A stretch of DNA of 64,000 nt, from assembly GCA_046733475.1 (NCBI GenBank), contig JBKPPF010000018.1, forward strand, positions 1 to 64,000, in the 5' to 3' direction. Both the position numbers and the translations under genes were made by a program. Of this stretch, positions 7,619-15,554 are shown piece after piece. This DNA comes from DATEOR01 sp046733475 (GTDB lineage: Bacteria > Actinomycetota > Thermoleophilia > Gaiellales > Gaiellaceae). Below the pieces are notes generated by a model. It was not told the DNA's origin, made no database searches, and worked only from the letters and a program-made list of their open reading frames with translations. How positions within the stretch are numbered: position 1 is the first letter of the stretch; every line of letters begins with the position of its first letter.

Positions 7619-9034
7619 CTACTCGCTGGATTCGTCCCAGGCCTGCAGGCGCTCGCGGAGGTCGCGCAGGAAGCGTCCGGCGAGGGCGCCGTCCACCAGG
7701 CGGTGGTCGTACGTGAGCGTGACGTTCATCATCGAGCGGATCGCGATCGCGTCCTGGCCGCCCTCGTCCTCGACCACCCAGGGCCGCTTGACGACCGCGT
7801 ACGTCCCGAGGATCGCCGCCTGCGGCTGGCTGATGACAGGAGTGCCGTGGAAGGTGCCGTAGCCGCCTGGGTTGGTGATCGTGAAGGTGCCGCCCTGGAC
7901 GTCGTCCGGGAGAAGCTGCTTCGAGCGCGCGCGCTCGGCGATGTCGGCGATCGCCTTCGCCATCCCGAGCAGGTTCAGTGTCTCCGCGCTGCGGACGACC
8001 GGGACGATCAGGCCCTTGCCGTCTGCGAGCTCGACCGCGAACCCGAGGTTGACGTAGTTCCGGGTGACGATCGAGTCGCCGCGGAGCTCGCCGTTGATCC
8101 AGGGGTAGTCCTTCAGCGTGTCGACGACGGCCCGCGCGACGAACGCGAGGAAGGTCGGATTGACTCCGTACGAGCTTGCCCAGTCCTTCTTCAGCCGCTG
8201 CCTGAGTGCCGCGATCTTCGTCATGTCGACCTCGATGGAGCTCGTCACGTGGGCGGAGGTGTCGAGGGAGCGGCGCATGTGCTCGGCGATGCCCTTGCGC
8301 ATGGCGCTCATCGGCTCGACGGTCTCGCCCTCCTGGGCCTGCGCGGCCGGAGCCGCCTGTGGAGCCGCCGCGGGCGCAGGTGCCGACGGTGCCTCTTCGG
8401 TCGGCGCTTCGGCCGGCGCCGGAGCCTCGCCTGCCTGGTCGGACTCGATGTAGCCCAGGATGTCCTTCTTGGTCACCCGGCCGCCACGGCCGGTGCCCTC
8501 GACGCTCCCGACGTCGACGTCGTGCTCGGCCGCGATCCGCGCGACGACAGGGGAGACGAACTTCGCCTCGCGCCGGCCGTTGTCGTCCTCTGCCTTCGGC
8601 GCCGCAGGGGCTGCAGGGGCGGCTGCGGCCGGCGCAGGCGCTGCTTCGGGCTCGGGGGCGGGCGCCTCTTCTGCCTTCTCCGCGGCGGGACCTTCGCCCT
8701 CGGCGCCGGAAGCCGCCTCGGCTTCCTGGGCTGCCTCCTGGGTCGGCGGCTCCGGCGGAGCCTCGGCCTCGACCTCGGCTCCTTCGGGGGCGATGACCGC
8801 GATCTTCGTCCCGACAGCGACCGTTTCTCCCTCCTGGGCGAGAATCTGCTGGAGGACTCCGTTCGCCGGGCTCGGCACCTCCGTGTCGACCTTGTCCGTC
8901 GAGATCTCGAGCAGCGACTCGTCCGCGGCAATCGTCTCGCCCTCGGACTTGAGCCACTTCGTGATCGTGCCCTCCGAGACCGAGACGCCCATCTGGGGCA
9001 TGACGACGTCGACTGCTGTTCCCGTGGTTGCCAT
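7619..9034 (-). CDS. 2-oxoacid dehydrogenase E2 (dihydrolipoamide acyltransferase), set 1
   Basis: A 471-residue core enzyme that transfers the acyl group from E1 to CoA. Order: one lipoyl domain (residues about 8-83, lipoyl lysine K48 in STDKVDTE), a long Ala-Pro-Glu linker, an E1/E3-binding domain (about 160-200, FVSPVVARIAAEHDVD), a second linker, and the catalytic domain ending in DHRLVDGALAGRFL with its catalytic histidine. One lipoyl domain and paired E1alpha/E1beta genes suit a branched-chain or pyruvate-type complex rather than 2-oxoglutarate dehydrogenase. No E3 gene is present here. Confidence 0.93.
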   Translation of the reverse strand: MATTGTAVDVVMPQMGVSVSEGTITKWLKSEGETIAADESLLEISTDKVDTEVPSPANGVLQQILAQEGETVAVGTKIAVIAPEGAEVEAEAPPEPPTQEAAQEAEAASGAEGEGPAAEKAEEAPAPEPEAAPAPAAAAPAAPAAPKAEDDNGRREAKFVSPVVARIAAEHDVDVGSVEGTGRGGRVTKKDILGYIESDQAGEAPAPAEAPTEEAPSAPAPAAAPQAAPAAQAQEGETVEPMSAMRKGIAEHMRRSLDTSAHVTSSIEVDMTKIAALRQRLKKDWASSYGVNPTFLAFVARAVVDTLKDYPWINGELRGDSIVTRNYVNLGFAVELADGKGLIVPVVRSAETLNLLGMAKAIADIAERARSKQLLPDDVQGGTFTITNPGGYGTFHGTPVISQPQAAILGTYAVVKRPWVVEDEGGQDAIAIRSMMNVTLTYDHRLVDGALAGRFLRDLRERLQAWDESSE

Positions 9035-9041
9035 CAGGTCG

Positions 9042-10016
9042 CTAGTACTCCGCGAGCTCCTTCAAGCCTGCCACCACGTCTTCGACCTGCGGGATGAAAG
9101 CCTTCTCGAGCGGCGGCGAAAACGGAACGGGGGTGTCGGGCGCGGCGATGCGGCGCACGGGCGCGTCGAGGTTCTCGAAGGCCTCCGCGGCGATCGTCGC
9201 CGCGATCTCGGCGCCGAAGCCCCCGGTGAGCGTGTCCTCGTGGAGGACGAGCGCCTTCGACGTCTTCTCGACGGAGCGCAGCACGGCATCCTTGTCCCAC
9301 GGGGCCAGCGTGCGGAGATCGAGAATCTCGACCGAAACACCTTCGCCCTCGAGCTTCTGCGCGGCCTCGTCGGCTGTGTAGACCATCGCCCCCCAGGTGA
9401 TCAGCGAGATGTCGTCACCTTCGCGGTGCGTCCGTGCCTCGCCGAAGGGAACGGTGTAGCGCTCGTCCGGCACCTCGTCCTTGATGCGCCGGTAAAGGTG
9501 CTTGTGCTCGAAGTAGAGAACCGGGTTCGGATCGTGGATCGCCTCGACGAGGAGTCCCTTCGCGTCCGCCGGCGTGGCCGGGCAGACGACCTTGAGCCCG
9601 GGGATGTGCGCGAAGCTCGACTCCGGATTCTGCGAGTGGAATGGACCCCCCGAGAAGCCGCCGCCGGAAGGCAGCCGCAGGGTGATCGGCACCGGCGTCC
9701 CCGCGCGGTAGCGCTGCTTCGCCGCGACGGTCACCAGGTGATCCCAGGCGCACGAGATGAAGTCGGCGAACTGCATCTCGGCGACCGGGCGCATGCCCAT
9801 GATCGCGGCGCCGGTGCAGCCGCCGACGATCGCCGTCTCGGAGAGCGGCGCGTCGATGACGCGCCAGGAGCCGAACTCCTCCTGAAACCCCTGCGTCACC
9901 TTGAAGGCCCCGCCGTAGACCCCGACGTCCTCGCCGATGATGAAGACGCGCTTGTCGCGCTGCATCTCCGAGCGGAGCCCGTCGGAGATCGCCTGCAGAT
10001 ACGTCTTGACGGCCAT
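9042..10016 (-). CDS. 2-oxoacid dehydrogenase E1 beta subunit, set 1
   Basis: A 324-residue thiamine-diphosphate enzyme subunit. It opens with VFIIGEDVGVYGGAFKVT and contains the family blocks APLSETAIVGGCTGAA, GGPFHSQNPESSFAHIPG and VEILDLRTLAPWDKDAV. The FHSQNPE block resembles branched-chain 2-oxoacid dehydrogenases. It pairs with the E1alpha encoded 11 bp upstream to form the alpha2beta2 decarboxylase. The E2 gene follows after 7 bp, so the three are co-transcribed. Confidence 0.93.
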   Translation of the reverse strand: MAVKTYLQAISDGLRSEMQRDKRVFIIGEDVGVYGGAFKVTQGFQEEFGSWRVIDAPLSETAIVGGCTGAAIMGMRPVAEMQFADFISCAWDHLVTVAAKQRYRAGTPVPITLRLPSGGGFSGGPFHSQNPESSFAHIPGLKVVCPATPADAKGLLVEAIHDPNPVLYFEHKHLYRRIKDEVPDERYTVPFGEARTHREGDDISLITWGAMVYTADEAAQKLEGEGVSVEILDLRTLAPWDKDAVLRSVEKTSKALVLHEDTLTGGFGAEIAATIAAEAFENLDAPVRRIAAPDTPVPFSPPLEKAFIPQVEDVVAGLKELAEY

Positions 10017-10027
10017 CAGTTGGTCAC

Positions 10028-11074
10028 TTACTTGTGGTGGGGAGTCTCGAGGTCTTCCGGAGTCGCGTACACGCCGTCGAGGAGCGTGTCGAGATCCGGC
10101 ATCGGGCTTTCGTCGGCGCGTTGCACAGCGTCGTTCAGAAGCTTCTTCACCTGTCCGCGGATCTCGTCCTCTTCCTCGTCCGTGAACTCAGCGTTCTCGC
10201 GGAGCCAGGTGCGGTAGCGCTCGAGCGGATCGCGCTTCGCCCACTCTTCGAACATCTCCTTCGGGACGTAGGAGGCGTCGTCGTGGACGGCATGCCCTTC
10301 CATCCGAAGCGTGAGGCATTCGATCAGGGTCGGACCGCCGCCATCGCGCGCCTTCTCGATCGCCGCCTTGGCCTCGCGGTAGACGGCGAGAACGTCTGTG
10401 CCGTCGACGACGACTCCGTCGAAGCCGTACGCCTTGGCGCGATCGGCGAGGTGCTCGCAGGCGTACTCGAGATGGGTCGGAGTCGAGTAGGCCCACTGGT
10501 TGTTGTCGCAGATGAACACGACCGGGAGGCGGCGGACGCCGGCGAAGTTCATCCCCTCGTGGGTGTCTCCTCGCGCGGAGGCGCCTTCCCCGAACCAGGT
10601 GAGCGCGACCCGCTTCTCCTCGCGGATGCGGAAGGCGAGCGCGCAGCCAACTGCGACCGGCAGCATGGCGGGCAGGTGGCTGACCATGGCGATCAGCCCG
10701 AGGCGGTCGTCGGCCATGTGGACGTTCCCGTCCTTGCCCTTGGTCGGCCCATCGGCGCGGCCCATGAACTGGGCGAAAATCCGCCACGGCTCGACTCCAC
10801 GGACGATGTGGACTCCCATGTCGCGGTGGAGCGGCGTGCCCACGTCCTCCGGGCTCATGGCGGTCGCGATGCCGACCGAAGCGGCTTCGTTTCCGCGGCC
10901 GGTGTAGAAGCTTCCGGGAATCTTCCCCTGCTTGTAGAGGATGTGGCCGCGCTCCTCGATCCCGCGGGTGAGGACCATGTGACGGTAGATCCCGAGCAGG
11001 TCCTCGCGGTCGAGGCCCGCCTCCTTGATCTCCGTCAGAGAGCTGACTGGCTCTGCTTCCCTGGCGACGGCCAT
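10028..11074 (-). CDS. 2-oxoacid dehydrogenase E1 alpha subunit, set 1
   Basis: A 348-residue subunit binding thiamine diphosphate through a motif that runs from GEGASARGD to CDNNQWAYST. The first residues are GEG rather than the commoner GDG; GEG is typical of branched-chain 2-oxoacid dehydrogenase E1alpha. The phosphorylation-loop region reads MEGHAVHDDASYVP. It is the first gene of the minus-strand operon E1alpha-E1beta-E2-lipB. The start is ATG; a TACAGT lies 10 nt upstream in the 38-bp divergent gap. Confidence 0.92.
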   Translation of the reverse strand: MAVAREAEPVSSLTEIKEAGLDREDLLGIYRHMVLTRGIEERGHILYKQGKIPGSFYTGRGNEAASVGIATAMSPEDVGTPLHRDMGVHIVRGVEPWRIFAQFMGRADGPTKGKDGNVHMADDRLGLIAMVSHLPAMLPVAVGCALAFRIREEKRVALTWFGEGASARGDTHEGMNFAGVRRLPVVFICDNNQWAYSTPTHLEYACEHLADRAKAYGFDGVVVDGTDVLAVYREAKAAIEKARDGGGPTLIECLTLRMEGHAVHDDASYVPKEMFEEWAKRDPLERYRTWLRENAEFTDEEEDEIRGQVKKLLNDAVQRADESPMPDLDTLLDGVYATPEDLETPHHK

Positions 11075-11112
11075 GCCGGATCGAACTGTAGCCGTTCCGT
11101 TAGCGTTCGAGC

Positions 11113-11418
11113 ATGGGCAAGGCCTCCGACTGGCTTCGGGAAGAGCGGCGCAAGACCCTCGGCGACTGGGTCTCGTTCTGCCTCGCCTGCGGGCACGCGC
11201 AACGCTACTTCGAAGAGCTCGAGACGGAGCTGCCCGCCGTGTGCCCGGCGTGTGGCGGCGAGATGCGGGCGCGCTGTCCCGGGTGCGGCGCGCGGTTCTC
11301 GTCTGTCTTTGCGGTCGAGTGCGAGGCGTGTCGCGGCGCCCTGCGCCCGGCCGAGGCGTTCGGCGGGCCGATTCGCAAGTTGGCCGCTAGGTCCCGGAGA
11401 TCTCGGAGAAGCGGATGA
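11113..11418 (+). CDS. Double zinc-ribbon protein
   Basis: A 101-residue protein with four CxxC knuckles: FCLACGH, VCPACGG, RCPGCGA and ECEACRG, enough for two zinc ribbons. The N-terminus is charged and helical and the C-terminal tail is very basic (KLAARSRRSRRSG), so nucleic-acid or ribosome contact is possible but unproven. The ATG at 11113 has TAGCGT 6 nt upstream. The last 32 bp overlap the ASCH-like gene on the other strand. Confidence 0.65.
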   Translation: MGKASDWLREERRKTLGDWVSFCLACGHAQRYFEELETELPAVCPACGGEMRARCPGCGARFSSVFAVECEACRGALRPAEAFGGPIRKLAARSRRSRRSG

Positions 11419-11758
11419 GCGTGACGACGTCCTCTTCGGTCACGTCACGGTTGTAGAGGTGCCCGAGGAAGCTCGCCATGTCCTCCGGGCGGCGGATCTC
11501 CGGGTTGTCGTGCTCGATCTCCCGCGGGGAGAGCTCCATCAGCCGCTTCACCTCGACCTTGTCGATGACGGCGTCGAAAATCTTCTCGCGCGGCCCGTAG
11601 CGCTGCCCGACGAGGATCTGCACGACCATGCCCTTCCTGTACTTGCCGGACTTGTCGCCCAGGCGGATCGTTGCGGTCTTCCTCCTGCTCCGCAGCTGGT
11701 CGGCGACGATCGACGAGTAGAAGTTGAGGGCGTACATGGAGCTGGGGTCGAGCGGCAC
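11387..11758 (-). CDS. ASCH/PUA-like domain protein
   Basis: A 123-residue protein. RRKTATIRLGDKSGKYRKG followed by VVQILVG and FDAVIDKVEVKRLMELS has the short beta-strand pattern and the KTATIR entry strand of ASCH domains, PUA-related folds thought to bind RNA. The C-terminal half is helical and acidic. It lies 12 bp downstream of the Nudix gene on the same strand and is probably co-transcribed. The assignment rests on motif resemblance only. Confidence 0.55.
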   Translation of the reverse strand: MPLDPSSMYALNFYSSIVADQLRSRRKTATIRLGDKSGKYRKGMVVQILVGQRYGPREKIFDAVIDKVEVKRLMELSPREIEHDNPEIRRPEDMASFLGHLYNRDVTEEDVVTLIRFSEISGT

Positions 11759-11770
11759 GAGGCCGCCGCA

Positions 11771-12208
11771 TCATACGGCTCGTTCGTCGATTAGTTGAAG
11801 TGCCTTCGCGGCCATCTCGCGCTCGCCCTTGTACGTGAGGAGGCGCGGAGCGTCCTCGAGCGGGAGCCAGCGTGCCTCAGCGACCTCGTGGCGGAACTCG
11901 TCCGTGATGTCGCCCAGCCGCCCCGCCGAGTAGCGAACGAGGTAGAAGCTGACGATCTTGAGGACGCGCTCGCCCTCCCAGCTGTAGACGTAGCGGACGT
12001 CGCCGAGCTTCTCGACGAGGCGGCCGCGCACCCCGGTCTCCTCGGTCACCTCGCGTAGCGCGGTGTCGGCCGGGGGTTCCCCTTCCCCGACGAGACCCTT
12101 CGGCAGAGCCCAGACCTTCTCCCGCCCGCCGGGGCGGATCGCCGCCATATGCCAGGCGCCGCGGATCTTGCGGACGACCACGCCGCCTGCGGAGAACTCT
12201 CGCCGCAC
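11771..12208 (-). CDS. Nudix hydrolase
   Basis: A 145-residue protein with a full Nudix box: G38-x5-E, then REVTEETGV carrying the metal-binding REx2EE core. Such enzymes hydrolyse nucleoside diphosphates linked to other moieties; the N-terminal FSAGGVVVRK and the PKGLVGEGE stretch resemble the Ap4A/MutT-like group, but the substrate is unknown. The GTG start has TAGCTT 6 nt upstream, overlapping the -10 of the divergent MFS gene. Confidence 0.9.
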   Translation of the reverse strand: MRREFSAGGVVVRKIRGAWHMAAIRPGGREKVWALPKGLVGEGEPPADTALREVTEETGVRGRLVEKLGDVRYVYSWEGERVLKIVSFYLVRYSAGRLGDITDEFRHEVAEARWLPLEDAPRLLTYKGEREMAAKALQLIDERAV

Positions 12209-12214
12209 GAGGTG

Positions 12215-12224
12215 AAGCTAGCAT
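12215..12224. promoter_or_regulatory. Overlapping divergent -10 elements (Nudix / MFS)
   Basis: The decamer AAGCTAGCAT contains TAGCTT on the minus strand (6 nt before GTG 12208) and TAGCAT on the plus strand (7 nt before GTG 12232). The two hexamers share the central TA. Confidence 0.5.
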
Positions 12225-12231
12225 CGGCCAG

Positions 12232-13383
12232 GTGCGCCGCCTGCTTCTGCTCGTCTGCGTGGTCATCTTCGTCGAGACGATGCTGTACTCGGCGCTCATC
12301 CCGCTCCTTCCGCACTACAGGGACGAGTTCGGGCTGTCGAAGTCGGCCGCCGGCCTCCTCGTCGCGGCCTACGCAGCCGGAGCCCTGGCCGCTGCGTTGC
12401 CGGGCGGAATCGCCGCCGCCCGCTACGGGCCTCGGCGCGCGATGCTCATCGGCATCGTGCTCATGGGCATCGCAAGCCTCGCCTTCGGCTTTGCCGGCGA
12501 CGCCTGGACGCTCGGAATCTCGCGCTTCGCGCAAGGCGTGGGCGGGTCGCTCGCGTGGGCGGGCGCGCTCACGTGGCTCATCGCCGCCTCCCCCGTCACC
12601 CGGCGCGGAGAGATGCTTGGGACCGCGATCGGCTCGGCAATCTTCGGAGCGCTACTCGGGCCCGCGATCGGCGCCCTCGCGGATCACGTCGGGCCGCGCG
12701 AGGTGTTCGTCGGGCTGGCCGGTCTGACCGTCGTTCTCGCTGTGTGGACGCTGCGAACGCCGGGCGCCGCCGCCGAGCCACCGCGTCGCGGCGCGATCTC
12801 GCGCGCGCTTCGAAACGTCGAGATCCGCCAGGCGCTCTGGCTCATGAGCGTCCCGGCACTCGTCTTCGGGATCGTGGGCGTCCTCGTCCCCCTCAAGCTC
12901 GACCAGGCCGGCTGGAGCGCGTCGGCGATCGCGATCGCCTGGGTCGTCTCGGCGGCGATCGAGATGGTGATCGCGCCGCTCATCGGCCGCGTCTCGGACC
13001 GCCGCGGCCGTCTCCTCCCACTCCGGATCGCGCTCATGGGCGCAATCGCCGTGCTCGTCGGCTTCGCCTTCGCCAACCGGCCCGCGGTGATCGTCCCCAT
13101 CCTCATCGTCTCGGGGATCACCTTCGGCGGTTTCTGGGCGCCGGCGATGGCGCTCCTCTCGGACGCGGCCGATCGCATCGGCCTCGCGCAGGGGCTCGCG
13201 TTCGGGCTCATGAACATGGCGTGGGGCGCGGGGAACGCGCTCGGGCCTGCGGTCGGCGGGGCGATCGCCGACGCCGCGGGGGATGCCGTCCCCTTCCTGA
13301 TCATGGCGGTGTTCTGCGCGGCCACTCTGGCGAGCCTGGGCGTCGCCGGCACTCGGCGCATCCGAGTGCCGGAAAGTTCTTGA
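12232..13383 (+). CDS. MFS transporter
   Basis: A 383-residue integral membrane protein with about 12 hydrophobic helices. The MFS motif A between helices 2 and 3 reads GGIAAARYGPRRAMLIG, and a second copy of the theme follows in the other half (GRVSDRRGRLLPLR). The compact length and motif resemble drug or metabolite efflux carriers, but the substrate cannot be read from sequence. The GTG start at 12232 is 23 bp from the divergent Nudix gene. Confidence 0.88.
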   Translation: MRRLLLLVCVVIFVETMLYSALIPLLPHYRDEFGLSKSAAGLLVAAYAAGALAAALPGGIAAARYGPRRAMLIGIVLMGIASLAFGFAGDAWTLGISRFAQGVGGSLAWAGALTWLIAASPVTRRGEMLGTAIGSAIFGALLGPAIGALADHVGPREVFVGLAGLTVVLAVWTLRTPGAAAEPPRRGAISRALRNVEIRQALWLMSVPALVFGIVGVLVPLKLDQAGWSASAIAIAWVVSAAIEMVIAPLIGRVSDRRGRLLPLRIALMGAIAVLVGFAFANRPAVIVPILIVSGITFGGFWAPAMALLSDAADRIGLAQGLAFGLMNMAWGAGNALGPAVGGAIADAAGDAVPFLIMAVFCAATLASLGVAGTRRIRVPESS

Positions 13384-13409
13384 TCCGCGCCTCCGCGATG
13401 CGCTAGCAT
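13380..13409 (+). promoter_or_regulatory. groESL promoter
   Basis: TTGATC (13380-13385) and TAGCAT (13404-13409) are separated by 18 bp. The predicted start of transcription falls at the left arm of the CIRCE element. Confidence 0.5.
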
Positions 13410-13414
13410 GGCTC

Positions 13415-13439
13415 TGGCACTCCGCACCGGAGAGTGCCA
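13415..13439 (+). promoter_or_regulatory. CIRCE operator (HrcA site)
   Basis: TGGCACTC (13415-13422), a 9-bp spacer and GAGTGCCA (13432-13439) form the CIRCE inverted repeat upstream of groES. HrcA repressor binding here is well established for this motif. A second inverted repeat, TTACAG-N7-CTGTAA (13445-13463), sits between CIRCE and the SD. Confidence 0.92.
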
Positions 13440-13481
13440 AGTTCTTACAGTCAGACGCTGTAACGCAAGGAGGAACGCTGA

Positions 13482-13820
13482 ATGGACCTGCAGCCACTGG
13501 GTGATCGGTTGATCGTCGAGGCCCTCGAGGAGGAAGAGACCACCTCGAGCGGGATCGTCCTGCCGGACACTGCGAAGGAGAAGCCCCAGCGCGGCCGCGT
13601 GCTCGCCGTCGGCCCCGGCTCTCGCGACGAGGGCGGCAACTACGTCGCGATGGACGTCGTCGAGGGCGACGAGGTCATCTACTCGAAGTACGGCGGCACC
13701 GAGATCCGGCTCGGCAGTGAGGACTACCTGATCCTGCGCGAGTCCGACATCCTCGCCAAGGTCGTCACGACCGGCAAGAAGAGCTCTAAGAAGAAGGAGA
13801 TGGCAGGCGCAGCCGCTTAA
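13482..13820 (+). CDS. groES: Co-chaperonin GroES
   Basis: A 112-residue cap subunit for GroEL. The mobile loop lies around EEETTSSGIVLPDTAKEKP, followed by GRVLAVGPG and the closing strand VEGDEVIYSKYGGTEI. The C-terminal tail KKSSKKKEMAGAAA extends past the usual end by about 15 residues. The SD AAGGAGG (13468-13474) precedes the ATG. It is transcribed with groEL 34 bp downstream under CIRCE control. Confidence 0.98.
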   Translation: MDLQPLGDRLIVEALEEEETTSSGIVLPDTAKEKPQRGRVLAVGPGSRDEGGNYVAMDVVEGDEVIYSKYGGTEIRLGSEDYLILRESDILAKVVTTGKKSSKKKEMAGAAA

Positions 13821-13854
13821 GGCCCCTGCCGGAAAACTAACGGAGGAAAGCTGA

Positions 13855-15480
13855 ATGGCACACAAGGAAATCCTGTTCAACGAGGAGGCGCGGCGCGCTC
13901 TCGAGCGCGGTGTGAACGTCCTCGCTGACGCGGTCAAGGTCACTCTTGGCCCCAAGGGCCGGTACGTCGTGCTCGACAAGAAGTTCGGCGCGCCGACCAT
14001 CACGAACGACGGCGTCACGATCGCTCGCGAGATCGAGGTCGAAGACGTTTTCGAGAACCAGGGCGCTCAGCTCGTTCGCGAAGTCGCGACCGAGACGAAC
14101 GAGAAGGCCGGCGACGGCACCACGACCGCCACGGTTCTCGCCCAGGCCATCGTCCGCGAGGGCCTGAAGAACGTTGCAGCGGGTGCCAACCCGATGGGTC
14201 TCAAGCGCGGTATCGAGACCGCGGTCGAGTCCGTCACCGAGAACCTGCAGAAGCAGTCCAAGGAGATCTCCGGCAAGGAGGACATCGCCCGCGTCGCCAC
14301 GATCTCTTCGCGCGAGCGCGAGATCGGCGACGTGATCGCCGACGCCATCGAGAAGGTCGGCAAGGACGGCGTCGTGAACGTCGAGGAGGGCCAGACACTC
14401 GGCCTCGAGCTCGAGTTCACCGAGGGCATGCAGTTCGACAAGGGCTATCTGTCCCCGTACATGGTCACCGACCCCGAGCGGATGGAGGGAGTGCTCGAGG
14501 ACCCGTTCGTCCTCGTCGCCAACCAGAAGATCGGCGCGGTCAAAGATCTCCTGCCCATTCTGGAGCAGGTCATCCAGGCCGGCCGGCCGCTGCTCATCGT
14601 GGCCGAGGACGTCGAGGGCGAGTCTCTCGCCACCATCGTCGTCAACAAGCTGCGCGGCACCTTCCAGGCCGTCGCCGTCAAGGCGCCGGGCTTTGGTGAC
14701 CGCCGCAAGCGCATGCTCGAGGACATCGCCATCCTCACGGGTGCCGAGGTCATCACCGAGGAGATGGGCCTCAAGCTCGAGAACACGAAGCTCTCGCAGC
14801 TGGGCCGCGCTCGCCGCATCGTCATCGACAAGGACTCGACGACGATCATCGACGGCGCCGGCGAGTCCGACGCCATCAAGGGCCGGATCAAGCAGCTGAA
14901 GGCCGAGATCGAGAACACCGACTCGGACTTCGACCGCGAGAAGCTCCAGGAGCGCCTCGCGAAGCTGTCCGGCGGCGTGGCCGTCGTCAAGGTCGGCGCT
15001 TCCACCGAGACGGAGATGAAGGAGAAGAAGCACCGCGTCGAGGACGCGCTAGAGGCCACTCGGGCCGCTCTCGAGGAGGGCATCGTGCCCGGCGGCGGCG
15101 TTGCTCTCCTGAACGCCGTCGCGGCGATCTCGCTCGACGACTTCGAGAGCGACGAGCGCACCGGCGCTCGCATCGTCGCTCGGGCCCTCGAGGAGCCGAT
15201 CCGCCAGCTCGCCGACAACGCGGGGCTCGAGGGCTCGATCGTCGTCGACAAGATCCGGACCGGCACGAAGGGCCACGGGCTCAACGTCGACACGGGCGAG
15301 TACGAGGACCTCGTGAAGGCCGGGATCATCGATCCGACGAAAGTCACGCGCCTGGCGCTGCAGAACGCGGCGTCGATCGCGAAGAACATCCTCACCACCG
15401 AGGCCGTCGTGGCCGAGATGCCTGAGAAACAGCCCGCAATGGCCGGCGGCGGTATGCCGGACATGGGCGGCATGATGTAA
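13855..15480 (+). CDS. groEL: Chaperonin GroEL
   Basis: A 541-residue 60-kDa chaperonin. It has the nucleotide-site motifs TLGPKGR and GDGTTTAT, the apical domain in the middle, and the Gly-Met-rich tail GGGMPDMGGMM that lines the cavity floor. Length and tail match a housekeeping GroEL that works with the adjacent GroES. The SD is ACGGAGGAAAG just before the ATG. A strong terminator follows within 30 bp. Confidence 0.98.
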   Translation: MAHKEILFNEEARRALERGVNVLADAVKVTLGPKGRYVVLDKKFGAPTITNDGVTIAREIEVEDVFENQGAQLVREVATETNEKAGDGTTTATVLAQAIVREGLKNVAAGANPMGLKRGIETAVESVTENLQKQSKEISGKEDIARVATISSREREIGDVIADAIEKVGKDGVVNVEEGQTLGLELEFTEGMQFDKGYLSPYMVTDPERMEGVLEDPFVLVANQKIGAVKDLLPILEQVIQAGRPLLIVAEDVEGESLATIVVNKLRGTFQAVAVKAPGFGDRRKRMLEDIAILTGAEVITEEMGLKLENTKLSQLGRARRIVIDKDSTTIIDGAGESDAIKGRIKQLKAEIENTDSDFDREKLQERLAKLSGGVAVVKVGASTETEMKEKKHRVEDALEATRAALEEGIVPGGGVALLNAVAAISLDDFESDERTGARIVARALEEPIRQLADNAGLEGSIVVDKIRTGTKGHGLNVDTGEYEDLVKAGIIDPTKVTRLALQNAASIAKNILTTEAVVAEMPEKQPAMAGGGMPDMGGMM

Positions 15481-15505
15481 GGAGCCGAAAGGCTTCTGGC
15501 AGGAC

Positions 15506-15533
15506 GAAAGGGGCGCCTCGCGGCGCCCCTTTC
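15506..15533. terminator. Terminator after groEL
   Basis: Arms 15506-15517 and 15522-15533 are perfect reverse complements (12 bp, GAAAGGGGCGCC on the left), loop TCGC. It lies between convergent groEL and the propeller gene, so it may serve both strands. Confidence 0.75.
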
Positions 15534-15554
15534 TCGTTCCAGTTTTCGCTTCAG

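Noticed and set aside
8200..8800. Repeat-rich Ala/Pro/Glu coding region as a possible tandem repeat locus
   Set aside because: It is the flexible linker of the E2 protein; such composition is normal there and no exact DNA repeat unit was found.
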